DNA from: Larus michahellis
Taxonomy: Eukaryota; Chordata; Aves; Charadriiformes; Laridae
Assembly (NCBI RefSeq): GCF_964199755.1
Contig: NC_133917.1
Span: forward strand, 3,727,501 to 3,791,500
DNA length: 64,000 bases
Reading direction: 5' to 3'
The translations under genes were made by a program, and so were the position numbers. Position 1 is the stretch's first letter; every line of letters begins with the position of its first letter. A model generated the notes under the pieces. The model ran no database searches. It was not told the origin of the DNA and was given only the letters and a program-made list of their open reading frames with translations. Below are positions 18,610 through 28,610 of the stretch, piece by piece.

Positions 18610-20080
18610 TGCGGCGGGGGGAGCTGTGGCGGGGGGCCCCGCATTCCTCGCCCGTTACCGAGCGAGGCTGGAGGAGGGCTGAGGGGGCGGGGGGGCGTTC
18701 GATAGGAGACAACGATTTGGCCGGCGCCGACATCGAAGCCACCGCAGGGCTGGCGTGGCCTCGTGGCGTCCCGGCCCTTGGCCCTGGTAGCCAAATCCCC
18801 CCCCCCCCCGCCGCTGCCCTCCCCCAAATTAAACCCCCTTGGGGTGACGAGGCGGGAAAACGTGGGGCTGCCAAAGCTGGGGGGGGGGGGGGGGCTCTGT
18901 GGGGGTTTGGGCTCCGGGGGTTGGGCCCTCGGTGGCCGCGGGGTCGGGGTTTGGCTCGGGGACGGGGCTGGACGCTCTCCTTGGCACCGGCCACCCACGG
19001 CGAGCGGCAGCCGGGGTGTGTGTGTGGGGGGGGGGGGGGGGGTTTGGGGGGGAAACACCCCAAAAAGAGCAAATCTGTGTGCGGGAGGGGAGCGGGATGG
19101 GGGGGCTGTAGGGAGAGCTGGCACCCGCCACCTCAAACCACCCGCCCCCCCCCCCCCCCCCAGGAGCCATCCTGTCCCCCGCCGTGTCGTGACACTGGGG
19201 TCCCGCCACCCCCTTGAGCCGGGGACGTGGCCGTGCCTCAGTTTCCCCTCCCTGCATGGGGGGGGGGGACACACAGCGTGTCCCTCCTGTCCCCAGGGTC
19301 ACCTGGGTCCTGGCCAGCTCTGTGGCCACCGTGACTCACCCCGGGCTGGCACGTGTGGCCGGGGGTGGCACGGGGGGCTCCGCCACGCTGGCACGGGCAC
19401 CCCCTGCCCCCTCTGTCCCCCGTGGGGCGGTGTCGGGGGGGGGGGGAGGGTGTCCCCCCCCCTTCCCTCGTGCTGGCGCAGGAGCCCGTTTCCGCCTCCC
19501 TTTGCCTTTTTCTGTGGCTTTTGGGGTTTGTTTTTTTTTTTGGTTTTTTTTTTTTTTCTTCAGGAAAACCCCAGAAAAGCCCCAACCCGGGGCTGGGCGC
19601 ATCAAAGGGCTGGCGGGAGCCCAGGGCGCCGGGAAGGGGGCTGGGGGGGGGGGTGCGGGGGGTCCCTGCCAACCCGCGGCACCCGAAATCGGGGTGTCTT
19701 TGGTGACACGGGGCCGCGACACGTGGCCACGCGCTGCCACGTGGCCCCTGCCGCTGGGGAAACTGAGGCACGAGGCAAGGCGGGGGCTGCGCACACGCGC
19801 GTTCCTGCGCACGCACGTGCTCCCGCGCACACGCGTGTCCCTGTGCTCCCGCGCACACGCGTGTTTGTGTTCCCGTGCGCGGGTGTCCCCGGGATTGCGG
19901 ACACGTGGTGCCCGGGCACACACGCGTGTGGCTGGCGGGGGGGGTGCAGGGCTGGGGCACACGCGTGTGCGGGGCGAGGCTGGCGCGACGTGATCCCCGC
20001 GGCCACGCGCAGAGGGAAAAGTCCCCGCCGGGTCCCCAAAAGCGGCTTGGGGTGGTCCCCGAGCCCGGGGAGACGGGGAC
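18610..20080. other. Spacer between AAAS promoter and SP7 3' end
   Basis: GC-rich sequence without a recognised gene. It contains long G and C runs, a (T)n tract near 19530-19560 and two MIR-core-like motifs (19233-19248 and 19756-19771). Confidence 0.4.
19788..19970. repeat. Cluster of ACACGCGTGT palindromes
   Basis: ACACGCGTGT occurs at 19829, 19855, 19920 and 19959, with related GCACACGCGC and GCACGCACGTGC nearby. Alternating purine-pyrimidine stretches of this type favour Z-DNA. Confidence 0.75.
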
Positions 20081-20530
20081 AGGGGGACACGGTTCCAGGG
20101 GGACACGGGGTCCTGCAGACACGGGGACATGGAGACATGGGGCTACGGGGACATGGGGTCAAGGGATTTGGGGCTACAAGGTCCTGACGACATGGGGCCA
20201 CAGGGATGTGGGGACAGGGGGACACCAGGATATGGTGTCACAGGGACACAGGGGTGTGGGGCTACGGGGTCCTGGGGACATGGGACCTTGGGGTCCTGGG
20301 AATGGGGAGACACGGGGACAGGGGACCACGGGGACGTGGGGTCCTGGGGCTACGGGGACACAGGGACACAGGACAACAGGGCCCTGGGGACATGGGGACA
20401 GGGGAGCACGGGGTCGTGGGGCTGTGGGGACACAGGGAAACAAGGCCCTGGGGACACGGGGACAGGGGACCACGGGGACGCGGGGTCCTGGGGCTATGGG
20501 GACACAGGGACCCAGGGATGGGGGATGAGC
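20080..20530. repeat. Tandem GGGGACA-type minisatellite
   Basis: Short units such as GGGGACACGGGGTCCTGGGG and ACAGGGACACAGG, grouped into a higher-order unit of about 60-130 bp. Confidence 0.85.
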
Positions 20531-20792
20531 GGACGGAGCCAGCTCGTCCCCAACCCCACTCAGCTCCCGCCAACCCCCCCCACCTCTCCGCAGCGGGGGG
20601 ACACGGTGACCCTGAGCGGGGCCACGTCCCCTCCGTGCCTCAGTTTCCCCACGAGCCCTGGGAGCGGCGGCGGAGGAGTGCGGGAGGGAGGCAGCGCCCA
20701 TCCCTGTGACGAAGCCGCCCGGCCTCAGCCCTGCCGGCACAGCAGAAGTGGGGGGGGGGGGCACTGCTCCACTCTCACGCCTTAACAATCCA

Positions 20793-20798
20793 TTTATT
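20793..20798 (-). terminator. SP7: Probable SP7 poly(A) signal
   Basis: TTTATT on the plus strand reads AATAAA on the minus strand, about 640 bases past the SP7 stop. Confidence 0.5.
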
Positions 20799-21434
20799 GC
20801 CTTTTTTTTTTTTTTTTTTTTTTGGGGGGGGGGGCAGCCAGCTAAAAAAATGGGGGGGGCGGGGGGTACATTAGTGCCTAACGAACCGGGCGTGCTAATG
20901 AGGCCGGGGTGGGGGGGGGGGGGCGGAGGAGAAGGGGCGAACCCTGTCCCTGAGCTCTGTGCGGGGGAGGGGGGGGGGGCGAGGCGGCCGGCGGGGTTTT
21001 GGGGGAGAGAAAGTGGGGGGGGGGGGGAAAGGGAGTGGGGGAAGGGGGGGAGGGTGTAAAAAAGGGAGGGGGGGGGTGTAAAGAAGGGTGGGGGGTATGT
21101 AAAAAAGGGAAGGGGGGTGTAAAGAAGGGAGGGAGGGTGTAAAAAAGGGGGGGGGTGGTGTAAAAAAAGGGAGGGTGGTGAAAAGAGGGGGGGGGGGTGT
21201 CCCCTCGGCCCCCCCCCCCCCCATCCTCCTCCTCCTCCTCCTCCTGGCGAGCCCCGGAGCGCTCGGCGAGCCCCCCGTATAATTTAAGACATAAATTATA
21301 ATTGTTAACGGGGAGCTGCCGCCAGCGCTTTGGGGGGGGGGGGTGGGAATTTGGGGAGGGGGGGCGGGCAGCACACACCCCCCCCCCCCCTTAATAAATA
21401 TCCCCGGCGGAGGATGAGGACGGCGGAGGAAGGC
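20799..21434 (-). other. SP7: SP7 3' UTR
   Basis: Untranslated sequence from the SP7 stop to the proximal AATAAA. It contains G-rich tandem GGGGGGTGTAAAAAAGGGAG units at about 21000-21200 and an AT-rich island TAATTTAAGACATAAATTAT at 21280-21300. Confidence 0.55.
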
Positions 21435-21589
21435 TCAAATCTCCAACAAACTGCTGGCCTCGGGGCTCCCCCCGTCTTTCCCGGGAGAAGGCGGGGGCGG
21501 GCGGGGGGATGGCGGGGGTCGGTCCCCGTCGGCGGCGGTGGCGGCGGCGGCGGCGGGGAGGGGAGGGGGGGGGGTGGGTTTGGGGGGGC

Positions 21590-21620
<31 letters not shown>

Positions 21621-22595
21621 GCCCCCCCCCTCGGCGTGGGTTTTCTGGTGCTTGCTGAGGTGGTCGCTGCGGGTGAAGCGCTTGCTGCAGAGGAGGCAGG
21701 TGAACTTCTTCTCCCGCGTGTGGGTGCGGACGTGGCGCTCCAGCTCGTCCGAGCGGGTGAAGCGTTTGCCGCAGAAGAGCCAGTTGCAGACGAAGGGCCG
21801 CTCCCCGGTGTGCCACCGCAGGTGGGCCTTCAGGTGCGACGCCTTCCCGTACACCTTCCCGCAGCCCGGGATGTGGCAGCTGTGCACCGCTTTCCGACGA
21901 GCCCCCCCGACCCCCCCCCCGCCGCCTCCCGCCAACACCCCGCCCCCACCCCCCCCGCCGCCGCCGCCGCCCCCCCCCCCTCCGACCGCCCCCCCCAAAC
22001 GCTCCAGCTCTTGGCAATTGGGGCAATCGCAGGCGGGGCGACCCCCCAAAGTGCCCCCGCGGGGGCCTTTGGGGCCGTCGGCCGGGCTGGGTTTTGGAGG
22101 GGGTGGGGGGGGCGGTGGGGGAGCGGCGGGGGGGCCGGTGTAAGGCGGGGGGTTGAGAGCCCCGAAATCGGAGCCGTAAGCGGGGAGCGGGGGGCTGAGG
22201 GCGGGCTGACCCTGCAACGAGCCCTGCAGCCCCTCGCCGCCCCCCGGCCCCCCCAGCCAACCCCCGTTGGGGTGCACGTCCCACCAGGAGGGGGCGGCCG
22301 GCCCCGAGCCCCCCGGCAACCCCCCGCCGATGCCGCCCTTGTACCAGGAGCCGTAGGGATGCGGCATCTCCAGCGAGGGGTAGACCCCCGGCAGGCAGTC
22401 CCCGGGGGGGTGCCCCTTGGCCGCCGCCACCACCACGGGGGCACCCAGCACCTCCTGGGCGCCGGCGGGGGCCGGGAAGGGGTGGCCGAAGGGGCCGTAG
22501 TCGGGGCCGTAGGGGCCGGGGGACGCCTGGGGGCTGGCGGAGGGGGAGAGCAGCCCCGGGGCGCTGGGGAAGGCGGCCGTGTAGGTGTCACCCAT
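21435..22595 (-). CDS. SP7: SP7 (osterix) transcription factor, main coding exon
   Basis: A 386-residue frame from the ATG at 22595 to the TGA at 21437-21435. It aligns with human SP7 from MGDAYP (near residue 60 of 431) to the last residues LLEI. Conserved blocks in order are [38 protein letters not shown], the buttonhead box [14 protein letters not shown], then three C2H2 zinc fingers (about residues 238-320) identical or nearly so to human, for example [22 protein letters not shown]7 is the osteoblast commitment factor acting downstream of RUNX2. Poly-glycine runs of about 15 residues flank the fingers and are absent in human. The mammalian N-terminus (MASSLLEEE and SPLAMLTAACSKFG) is not in this exon. 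The frame is open upstream to 22640, but those residues do not match SP7. The start may therefore be the short-isoform methionine, or an upstream coding exon was missed. Confidence 0.93.
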
Positions 22596-22695
22596 GGCGG
22601 TGGCGGTGAGACGATGGCGGGGGTTGGGGGGGACACACACGGGCGCAGCTCGGGGACGGCGTCAGCGGGGGCACGGGGCCATGGCGGCCGGCAGC
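22596..22695 (-). promoter_or_regulatory. SP7: SP7 5' UTR segment with upstream ORF and splice acceptor
   Basis: On the minus strand CTCTCCCCGCAG ends at 22696, a good acceptor, so the exon probably begins at 22695. An upstream ATG at 22682 sits in the ideal context GCCGCCATGG and opens a six-codon ORF (MAPCPR) stopping at 22662. The main start at 22595 also has a strong context, ACCGCCATGG. Confidence 0.55.
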
Positions 22696-22799
22696 CTGCG
22701 GGGAGAGGGAGACGGGGGGGTTAGCGGGGCGGGAGGAAGGAGGTAAAGGGGGGCACCCAGAGCCATGGGACACCCAAAGGCATGGGGCACCCGGCCCCA

Positions 22800-23500
22800 T
22801 GGGGTATCAAGGACCCGGGGGCACCCTGTATCGGGGCACCCAGAGCCATGGGGCACCCAGTGTTGGGGTATCAAGGACCAGGGGGCACCCAGTGCAATGG
22901 GGCGCCCGGTATTGGGGTACCCAGAGCCATGGGGCACCCAGTATTGGGGTATCAAGGACCAGGGGGCACCCAGTGCAATGGGGCGCCCGGTATCGGGGTA
23001 CCCAGAGCCATGGGGCACCCAGTATTGGGGTATCAAGGACCAGGGGGCACCCAGTGCAATGGGGCGCCCGGTATTGGGGTACCCAGAGCCATGGGGCACC
23101 CAGAGCCATGGGGCACGCAGTATTGGGGTATCAAGGACCAGGGGGCACCCAGTGCAATGGGGTGCCCGGTATTGGGGTACCCAGAGCCATGGGGCACCCA
23201 GTGCTGGGATATCAAGGACCAGGGGGCACCCAGTATTGGGGTACCCAGAGCCATGGGGCACCCAGTATTGGGGTATCAAGGACCGGGGGGCACCCAGTGC
23301 AATGGGGCGCCCGGTATTGGGGTACCCAGAGCCATGGGGCACCCAGAGCCATGGGGCACCCAGTGCTGGGGTATCAAGGACCATGGGGCACCCAGAGCTG
23401 GGGGGCACCCAGTCCTGGGCGGGGGGGATCACCCAGTGCGATGGGGTACCCAGCGCTGGGGGGCACCCAGAATTGGGGTACCGAGCCCCGTGGGGCACGC
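22800..23500. repeat. 81-bp minisatellite upstream of SP7
   Basis: Unit of about 81 bp containing GAGCCATGGGGCACCCAG, TATTGGGGTATCAAGGACC and GTGCAATGGGGCGCCCGG, with about eight copies. Because 81 is divisible by three, several frames stay open on both strands, giving spurious frames of up to 345 codons. Confidence 0.92.
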
Positions 23501-23799
23501 AGGGCAGCGGGACACTTCGCCCCATGGGGTGCCCGGCCCCCCGGGACAGCCAGCCCCAGGCAGCACCCCCCCACCCTCCGGTGACACCCAGCCCCACGGT
23601 GACACCCCAGCCCCCGCTGTCCCCCGCTCCTCTGTGCCTCAGTTTCCCGCCCCCCCCCCCCCCCTCAACTTCCCCCGAGCTGAGAACGCCCCGGGGGCAG
23701 AGGGACCCGCGCAGGGGCTTCTCGGGGGGCTGGTAGCGGGGTTGTGCGGGCGGCGGGGGCCCCCTCCCCGCCTCCCCCCGCTCCCAATCTCGGCTCCTT

Positions 23800-24300
23800 C
23801 TGCTTTTACAGCCTTTTAATCGAATTACGCTGCGGCCACCCCCCCCCCTACCCCCAACCTCCCCCCCCCCCCCCCGGCCACTTCCTTTGCTTTTATGCCC
23901 TTCATGGCTTTCAGCTGCTGCCGGCTGAGACCGGGCGTCACGAGCTGCCCCCCCATCACCCCCAATTTTTCCCCTTTATTTTAATTGTTTTAAATTTATC
24001 CCTCCCTTTCCCCCACTTTGTGGTTGTTTTGTGGGGGTTTTTTTTTTGGGGGGGGGGTGGGGGGTGAGGGTGTCCCCCCTCCCTTTTTGCTGTGGTTATT
24101 TGTGCCTATTTTTAAGCCGGCCCCGGCCGCGGCCGCAACGCGCTCCCGGTTTTCCAAGGATAACAAGGGCCAGGCCTGTGCCCCGGGAACGCTGCCCCGC
24201 CGCGAGAGCCGAGGTAATTAAAACCAGGGCGAGCGTCTAACGGAGCCGCGCTTAAAATAGTGGAAAACCTCCCATAAATCAGCTCCGCTCGCGCCGGGGA
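23800..24300 (-). promoter_or_regulatory. Unique AT-containing island, candidate SP7 enhancer
   Basis: Non-repetitive sequence between minisatellites, in what would be SP7 intron 1. It has a RUNX consensus TGTGGTT at 24019-24025, homeodomain-type TAATTAAAA near 24213, CGAATTACG near 23821, TTTTAATTG near 23979 and CTTAAAATAG near 24251. RUNX2 and DLX5 are known regulators of SP7. Use of these sites is inferred. Confidence 0.35.
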
Positions 24301-24489
24301 AATTAGGAGCAGGGCAGGAGCCCCCGGGAGCTACGGGCTGAGAACGGCGGGAGCTCAGCACACGAGTGGCCGCTGCAAGGCGGACGGGGACAGGGGTGAC
24401 AGGCGGTAGCTTCGGGGCCGTGACGGGGACACTGACCCCGCCACACCCCCCCCCCCGGCTCTGGAGCAGCCCCCCCGGGGTGGGACGGG

Positions 24490-25060
24490 ACCAGCCCCCA
24501 CTCTGGGGGTCCCCAGTTCCGGGTCCCTTGTCCCTGATCCCCAGTGCCTGGTTCCTGGTCCCCGATTCCAGGTTCCCGGTCTCCAGTTTGAGGTCCCCAA
24601 TCCCTGTCCTCATGTCCCCAGTCCTTGATCTCCAGTCCCTTGTCCCCAAAGCCCAGTCCCTGGTCCCCCAAGTCCCCAGGCTCTTGTCCCCAGACCCCAA
24701 CCCTGCTCCCCCACCCCCCAAGTCCCTTATCCCAGGTCCCCAAACCCCAGCCCAGTCCCTTGTCCCCAATCCTGCGTCCCCAGACCCCAGCCCTGCTTTC
24801 CCGTCCCCAAACCCCATCCCTTGTTCCCAATCCCTTGTTCCCAATCCCTTGTCCCTAATCCTGGGTCCCCAAACCCTATCCCTTTTTCCCAATCCCTTGT
24901 TCCCAATCGCTTGTCCCCAAACCCCATCCCGGGTCCCCAATCCCTGGTCCCTAATCCCAGGTCCCCAAACCCAATCCCTTGTCCCCAGTCCCTGGTCCCT
25001 AACCCTGGGTCCCCAAACCCCGTCCCTGTCCCTCTTCCCAATGCACCGCTGTCCCCGTCC
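24490..25060. repeat. Minisatellite of CCCAATCCCTTGTCCC units
   Basis: About thirty short units of 14-20 bp combining TTGTCCCCAATCCC and GGTCCCCAAACCCC. Confidence 0.88.
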
Positions 25061-25540
25061 CTGACCCCAGCGGGTGCCCCCTCAGCCCCTGCCTCAGTTT
25101 CCCCTGCCACCGTCCCCCTGAACCCCAGTGTCACCCTGTCACCAGCAGCCCCCGTCCCAGGTGTCCGGGACGCCCCGCCACCCCCGGCCCTGGCTCCCCC
25201 TGCTCGCACGGTGGTGGAGCCGTCCCCACCCAGGGGACAGCCTGGGGCCGAGGTGGCACTTGGCACCGTCCCCACGTCCCTGTCCCCTCCCTGGGGGTGG
25301 CGGGGCGTGGGTCCTGCTGGGGTGGGGGACACCAGCGTGTCCCCTGCAGGCACAGGGACAGCGGGGGGAGGATCAGGTCCCACTCGGGGATGGGGGTTGC
25401 TGGGTCCCAATCTCTGGGTCCCCACGGCTCCCAGGGACTGCGGTGGCCTCTGGTGCCAGCCCCGTGTCCTCCCAGGGACCTGCCTGTCCCGGGGTGGCCC
25501 TGTGCCAAGGGCAGACGTGGCCCCATCACAGTGGCCTTGG
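25061..25540. other. Spacer between arrays
   Basis: GC-rich sequence with one MIR-core-like motif at 25091-25104. No gene was recognised. Confidence 0.35.
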
Positions 25541-25740
25541 GGACGGACTCCCGGGGACGGACGTGTCCCCCTCCCCGGGTCAGGGGTCCCATGGCCCTGG
25601 GGACAGACATGTCCCCATCCCTGGGTCAGGGGTGCCATGGCCCTGGGGACAGACGTGTCCCCAACATCAGGTCTGGGGTGCCATGGCCCTGGGGACAGAC
25701 GTGTCCCCAACAGCAGGTCCGGAGGCACCGTGTCCCCATC
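25540..25740. repeat. Short tandem array, about 50 bp unit
   Basis: Four units of GGTGCCATGGCCCTGGGGAC followed by AGACGTGTCCCC. Confidence 0.85.
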
Positions 25741-25979
25741 CGCCCTTGCCAGCACCCGGAGCTCAGCACCCCAGGGTGTCCCGGTGGCCCCTGGCCGGGT
25801 CCTGGTGGCTGCTGTGGCGGTGGCAGCGGTGACAGGGTGGGGCTGGGGGTGGGCGGGGGGACACCCGTCCAGGAACAGCCACAAAGTCCCAGGGCTGAAA
25901 ATAGCCCCGGGGCCACTGGCCCCCCCTCGCCCGGACGCCTGGGTCCTCTCCAGGCCAAGTCCCCTGGAGGGAGGGGGTG
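25741..25979. other. Spacer between arrays
   Basis: Includes GGGCTGAAAATAGCCCC at 25892-25908. A related phrase, GGGCTGGAAATAACTGC, occurs near 34918. No gene is seen. Confidence 0.3.
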
Positions 25980-26039
25980 TCCCCCTTCCCGGGGGGTCCC
26001 AGACCCCGGGGGACCCTTCCTGACTCAAGGGGGGGCTCT

Positions 26040-26700
26040 TTTCCCGGGAGGGGGAGTCCTGACCCAGAGGGTCCCTGTCCCAGGGGGATCCCCCATGCTG
26101 GGGGGTGTCCCATATCCCGGGGGGCTCCCCAATCCCGGAGGGGTCCTTGTCCTGGAGGGTCCCTGTCTGGGGGGGGGGGGGGTGTATGTCCCTCTCCCCA
26201 GACAGTCCCTGTCCTAGAGGGTCCCATATCATGGGGGGGTCACCCATCCCACGGGGTCCCATGTCCCAGGGGTCCTTGTCCTGGGGGGCTCCCCCATCCC
26301 GGAGGGTCCCTATCCCGGGGGGCTTCCCCTATCCCTCGGGGTCCCATATCTTGGGGGTCCTTGTCCCGGGGGGGGGGGTGTGTGGTGTGTCCCCTGTCCT
26401 GGAGGGTCCCTGTCCTGGAGGGTCCCGTACCCTGGGGGTCCATGTCCCGGGGGGAGGATGTTCCCCATCCCGGAGGGTCCCTGTTCCGGGGGGCTCCCCC
26501 ATCCTGGAGGGGCTCCCCCATCCCGCGGGGTCCCGTCCTCCGGGGGCCTTTGTCCCGGGGGCGGCTCCCCCATCCCGGAGGGTCCCTGTCCTGGAGGGTC
26601 CCGTACCCCGGCGTCTTCCCCATCCTGGACCGGGGTCCGTGTCCCGGGGGGTCAGACGTCCCCGATTCCGAAGGGTCCCCGTCCCGGGAGGGGGATGTCC
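26040..26700. repeat. Minisatellite of CCGGAGGGTCCCTGTCC units
   Basis: Degenerate units of about 20-40 bp containing GGAGGGTCCC, ATCCCGGGGGGCTCCCC and similar. Confidence 0.85.
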
Positions 26701-26749
26701 CCCCCCCCGCCCTCCCTCTCTCCCTCCCTCCGAGCTCCCGGGAGTCGGG

Positions 26750-27000
26750 GCTGTCCCCGGGGTCCTCACCGCGCTCCGGGGGTTCCGCGGGTCCGGGGAT
26801 GCCGGGGGTGGGCACCGGGCGCGGGGATGCTGCTGTCGGGGTCCCGGGGTGCCGGTGTCGGGGTGCCGGTGTCCCGGGGCTCGGTGCGGGAGGAGGGAGC
26901 GCCGGCAGCCGCCCGCCCCGCTGTGCCGCTGCGGCGGGGCTGGGCCGGGCCGGGACCGGCGCCGGGAGCCCGGCCCCGAACCGCCCCTCGCCGGGCGGGG
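26750..27000 (-). promoter_or_regulatory. CpG-rich stretch, candidate SP7 promoter and exon 1
   Basis: Dense CpG sequence (GGGCGGGCGGCTGCCGGCGC on the minus strand). A minus-strand GTGAGG donor follows GGAGCGCG, with the exon ending at 26770. Spliced to the acceptor at 22696 it would give a non-coding SP7 first exon of about 200 bases. Inference. Confidence 0.35.
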
Positions 27001-27720
27001 AGGGAGGGGGGAAGGGGGGGGACGACCGGGGAAGGGGGGGGCTGAGGGGGTGGGAGGGGGTCGGGGGAAGGGAGGGCAGGGGGAAGGGGAAAGGGAAACG
27101 GGGAAGGGAAAAGGGAAGGGCAGGAAAAGAGGAAGGAAAAGGGGAAAAAAAAAAAAAGAAGGAAAAGAGTTTGAGGAAAAAGCACGGGGAATTGGAAGAG
27201 GGAAAGGAATTGGGGGGGGGGGGAAGGAGAAAGGAGAAGGGAGGAAAGGCGAAAGGAAAGGAAAAAGGAAGGGATTAAGGAAAAAGGGAAAGAAGAAAGA
27301 TATAAGGAAAGATAAAAAAAGGAAAAGAAAAGGAAAAAAGAAAAGGAAAAGGAAAAAAAATAAAAAAGAAATTAGGAAAAAAGAAAAGATAAAAAGGAAA
27401 GGAAAAAGAAATTAGGAAAAGGAGGGGGGAAAGAAAAGAAAAAAGAAGGAAGTAAAGAACAAAGCTGTGAAGGGAGGAAGACTGGGAGGCTGAAGGCTGG
27501 GGGAGGGGGGGCAGGGGGGCTGCACTGGTGGGAAGGGAAGGGAAAAGGGGAAAAGGGAAAGGAAAAGAGGGGGAGAGGAGGGTGGGGAGGAAAGGGGAAA
27601 GGCGGGAGGGGGCAAGGGAAAGGGGAAGGGGAAAGAGGGATGGATGGGAAAAGTGCTGGAAAGGAGAGAAGGGAAAAGGCAAAAGGGGAAAAGAAGGGGG
27701 AAAGGGCCAAAGGGAGAGCG
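27000..27720. repeat. Polypurine tract of about 700 bases
   Basis: The plus strand is almost entirely A and G (GGAAAGGAAAAAGG, AAAAGGAAAAGG), with few pyrimidines. Such tracts can form triplex DNA and R-loops. No gene is seen. Confidence 0.85.
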
Positions 27721-27784
27721 GAGACCTGGGGGTACCCGGGGGCCCGTCACCCCGGGGTGAAATGGGGCGAAACCACCCCAAAAC

Positions 27785-28610
27785 GGTGCCAATGGGAATG
27801 GAGCAGGGATCTGGGGACGAGGGATGGGGACAGAATGGGGATGGAACGGGGATGGGGACAAGACAGGACCCAGGATGGGCTTGGAGGTACCAGGGATGGG
27901 GATGGAAGCAGGGATGGGGACTGGGGGGAGCAGGGACGGGGTCAGCGGGGACCAGGGACAGGGATGGGGACAAGACGGGACCAGGGATGGGGTTGGGACT
28001 ACCCAGGATGGGGATGGGATGGGGTGGGATGGAGCAGGGATGGGGACAGGGGGACCGAGGATGGGGTGGGATGGAGCAGGGATGGGGACAGGGGGCACCA
28101 GGGACAGGGATGGGATGGGGTGGGATGGAGCAGGGATGGGGACAGGGGGACCGAGGATGGGGTAGGATGGAGCAGGGATGGGGTCAGGGATGGGGATGGG
28201 ATGGGGTGGGACGGAGCAGGGATGGGGACAGAGGTCAGGGCAATGGGATGGTGTGGGATGGGGTAGGATGGAGCAGGGATGGGGTTGGGATGGGGATGGG
28301 ATGGGGTGGGATGGAGCAGGGTTGGGGACAGAGGTCAGGGCAATGGGATGGGGTGGGATGGGGATGGGATGGGGTAGGATGGAGCAGGGATGGGGTTGGG
28401 ATGGGGATGGGATGGGGTGGGATGGAGCAGGGATGGGGACAGGGGGACCGTGGATGGGGTGGGATGGAGCAGGAATGGGGACAGGGATGGGGATGGGGTG
28501 GGTTGGGAAAGAGCAGGGATGGGCTCAGGGATGGGGTCAGGGATGGGGATGGGATGGAGCGGGATGGAGCAGGGATGGGGAGAGAGGTCAGGGAGTGGGG
28601 ACAGGGCTGG
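27785..28610. repeat. Minisatellite of GATGGAGCAGGGATGGGGAC units
   Basis: Tandem units of about 50-75 bp built on GGATGGGGTGGGATGGAGC and AGGGATGGGGACAGGGG, with about fifteen copies. Confidence 0.9.

Noticed and set aside
22596-22640. Upstream in-frame start of SP7 at 22640 ([10 protein letters not shown])
   Set aside because: The added residues do not resemble SP7, while MGDTY at 22595 matches the conserved MGDAY and has the better start context.
22782-23819. 345-codon frame of 27-residue repeats
   Set aside because: The 81-bp unit keeps all frames open on both strands, so openness is not evidence of coding.
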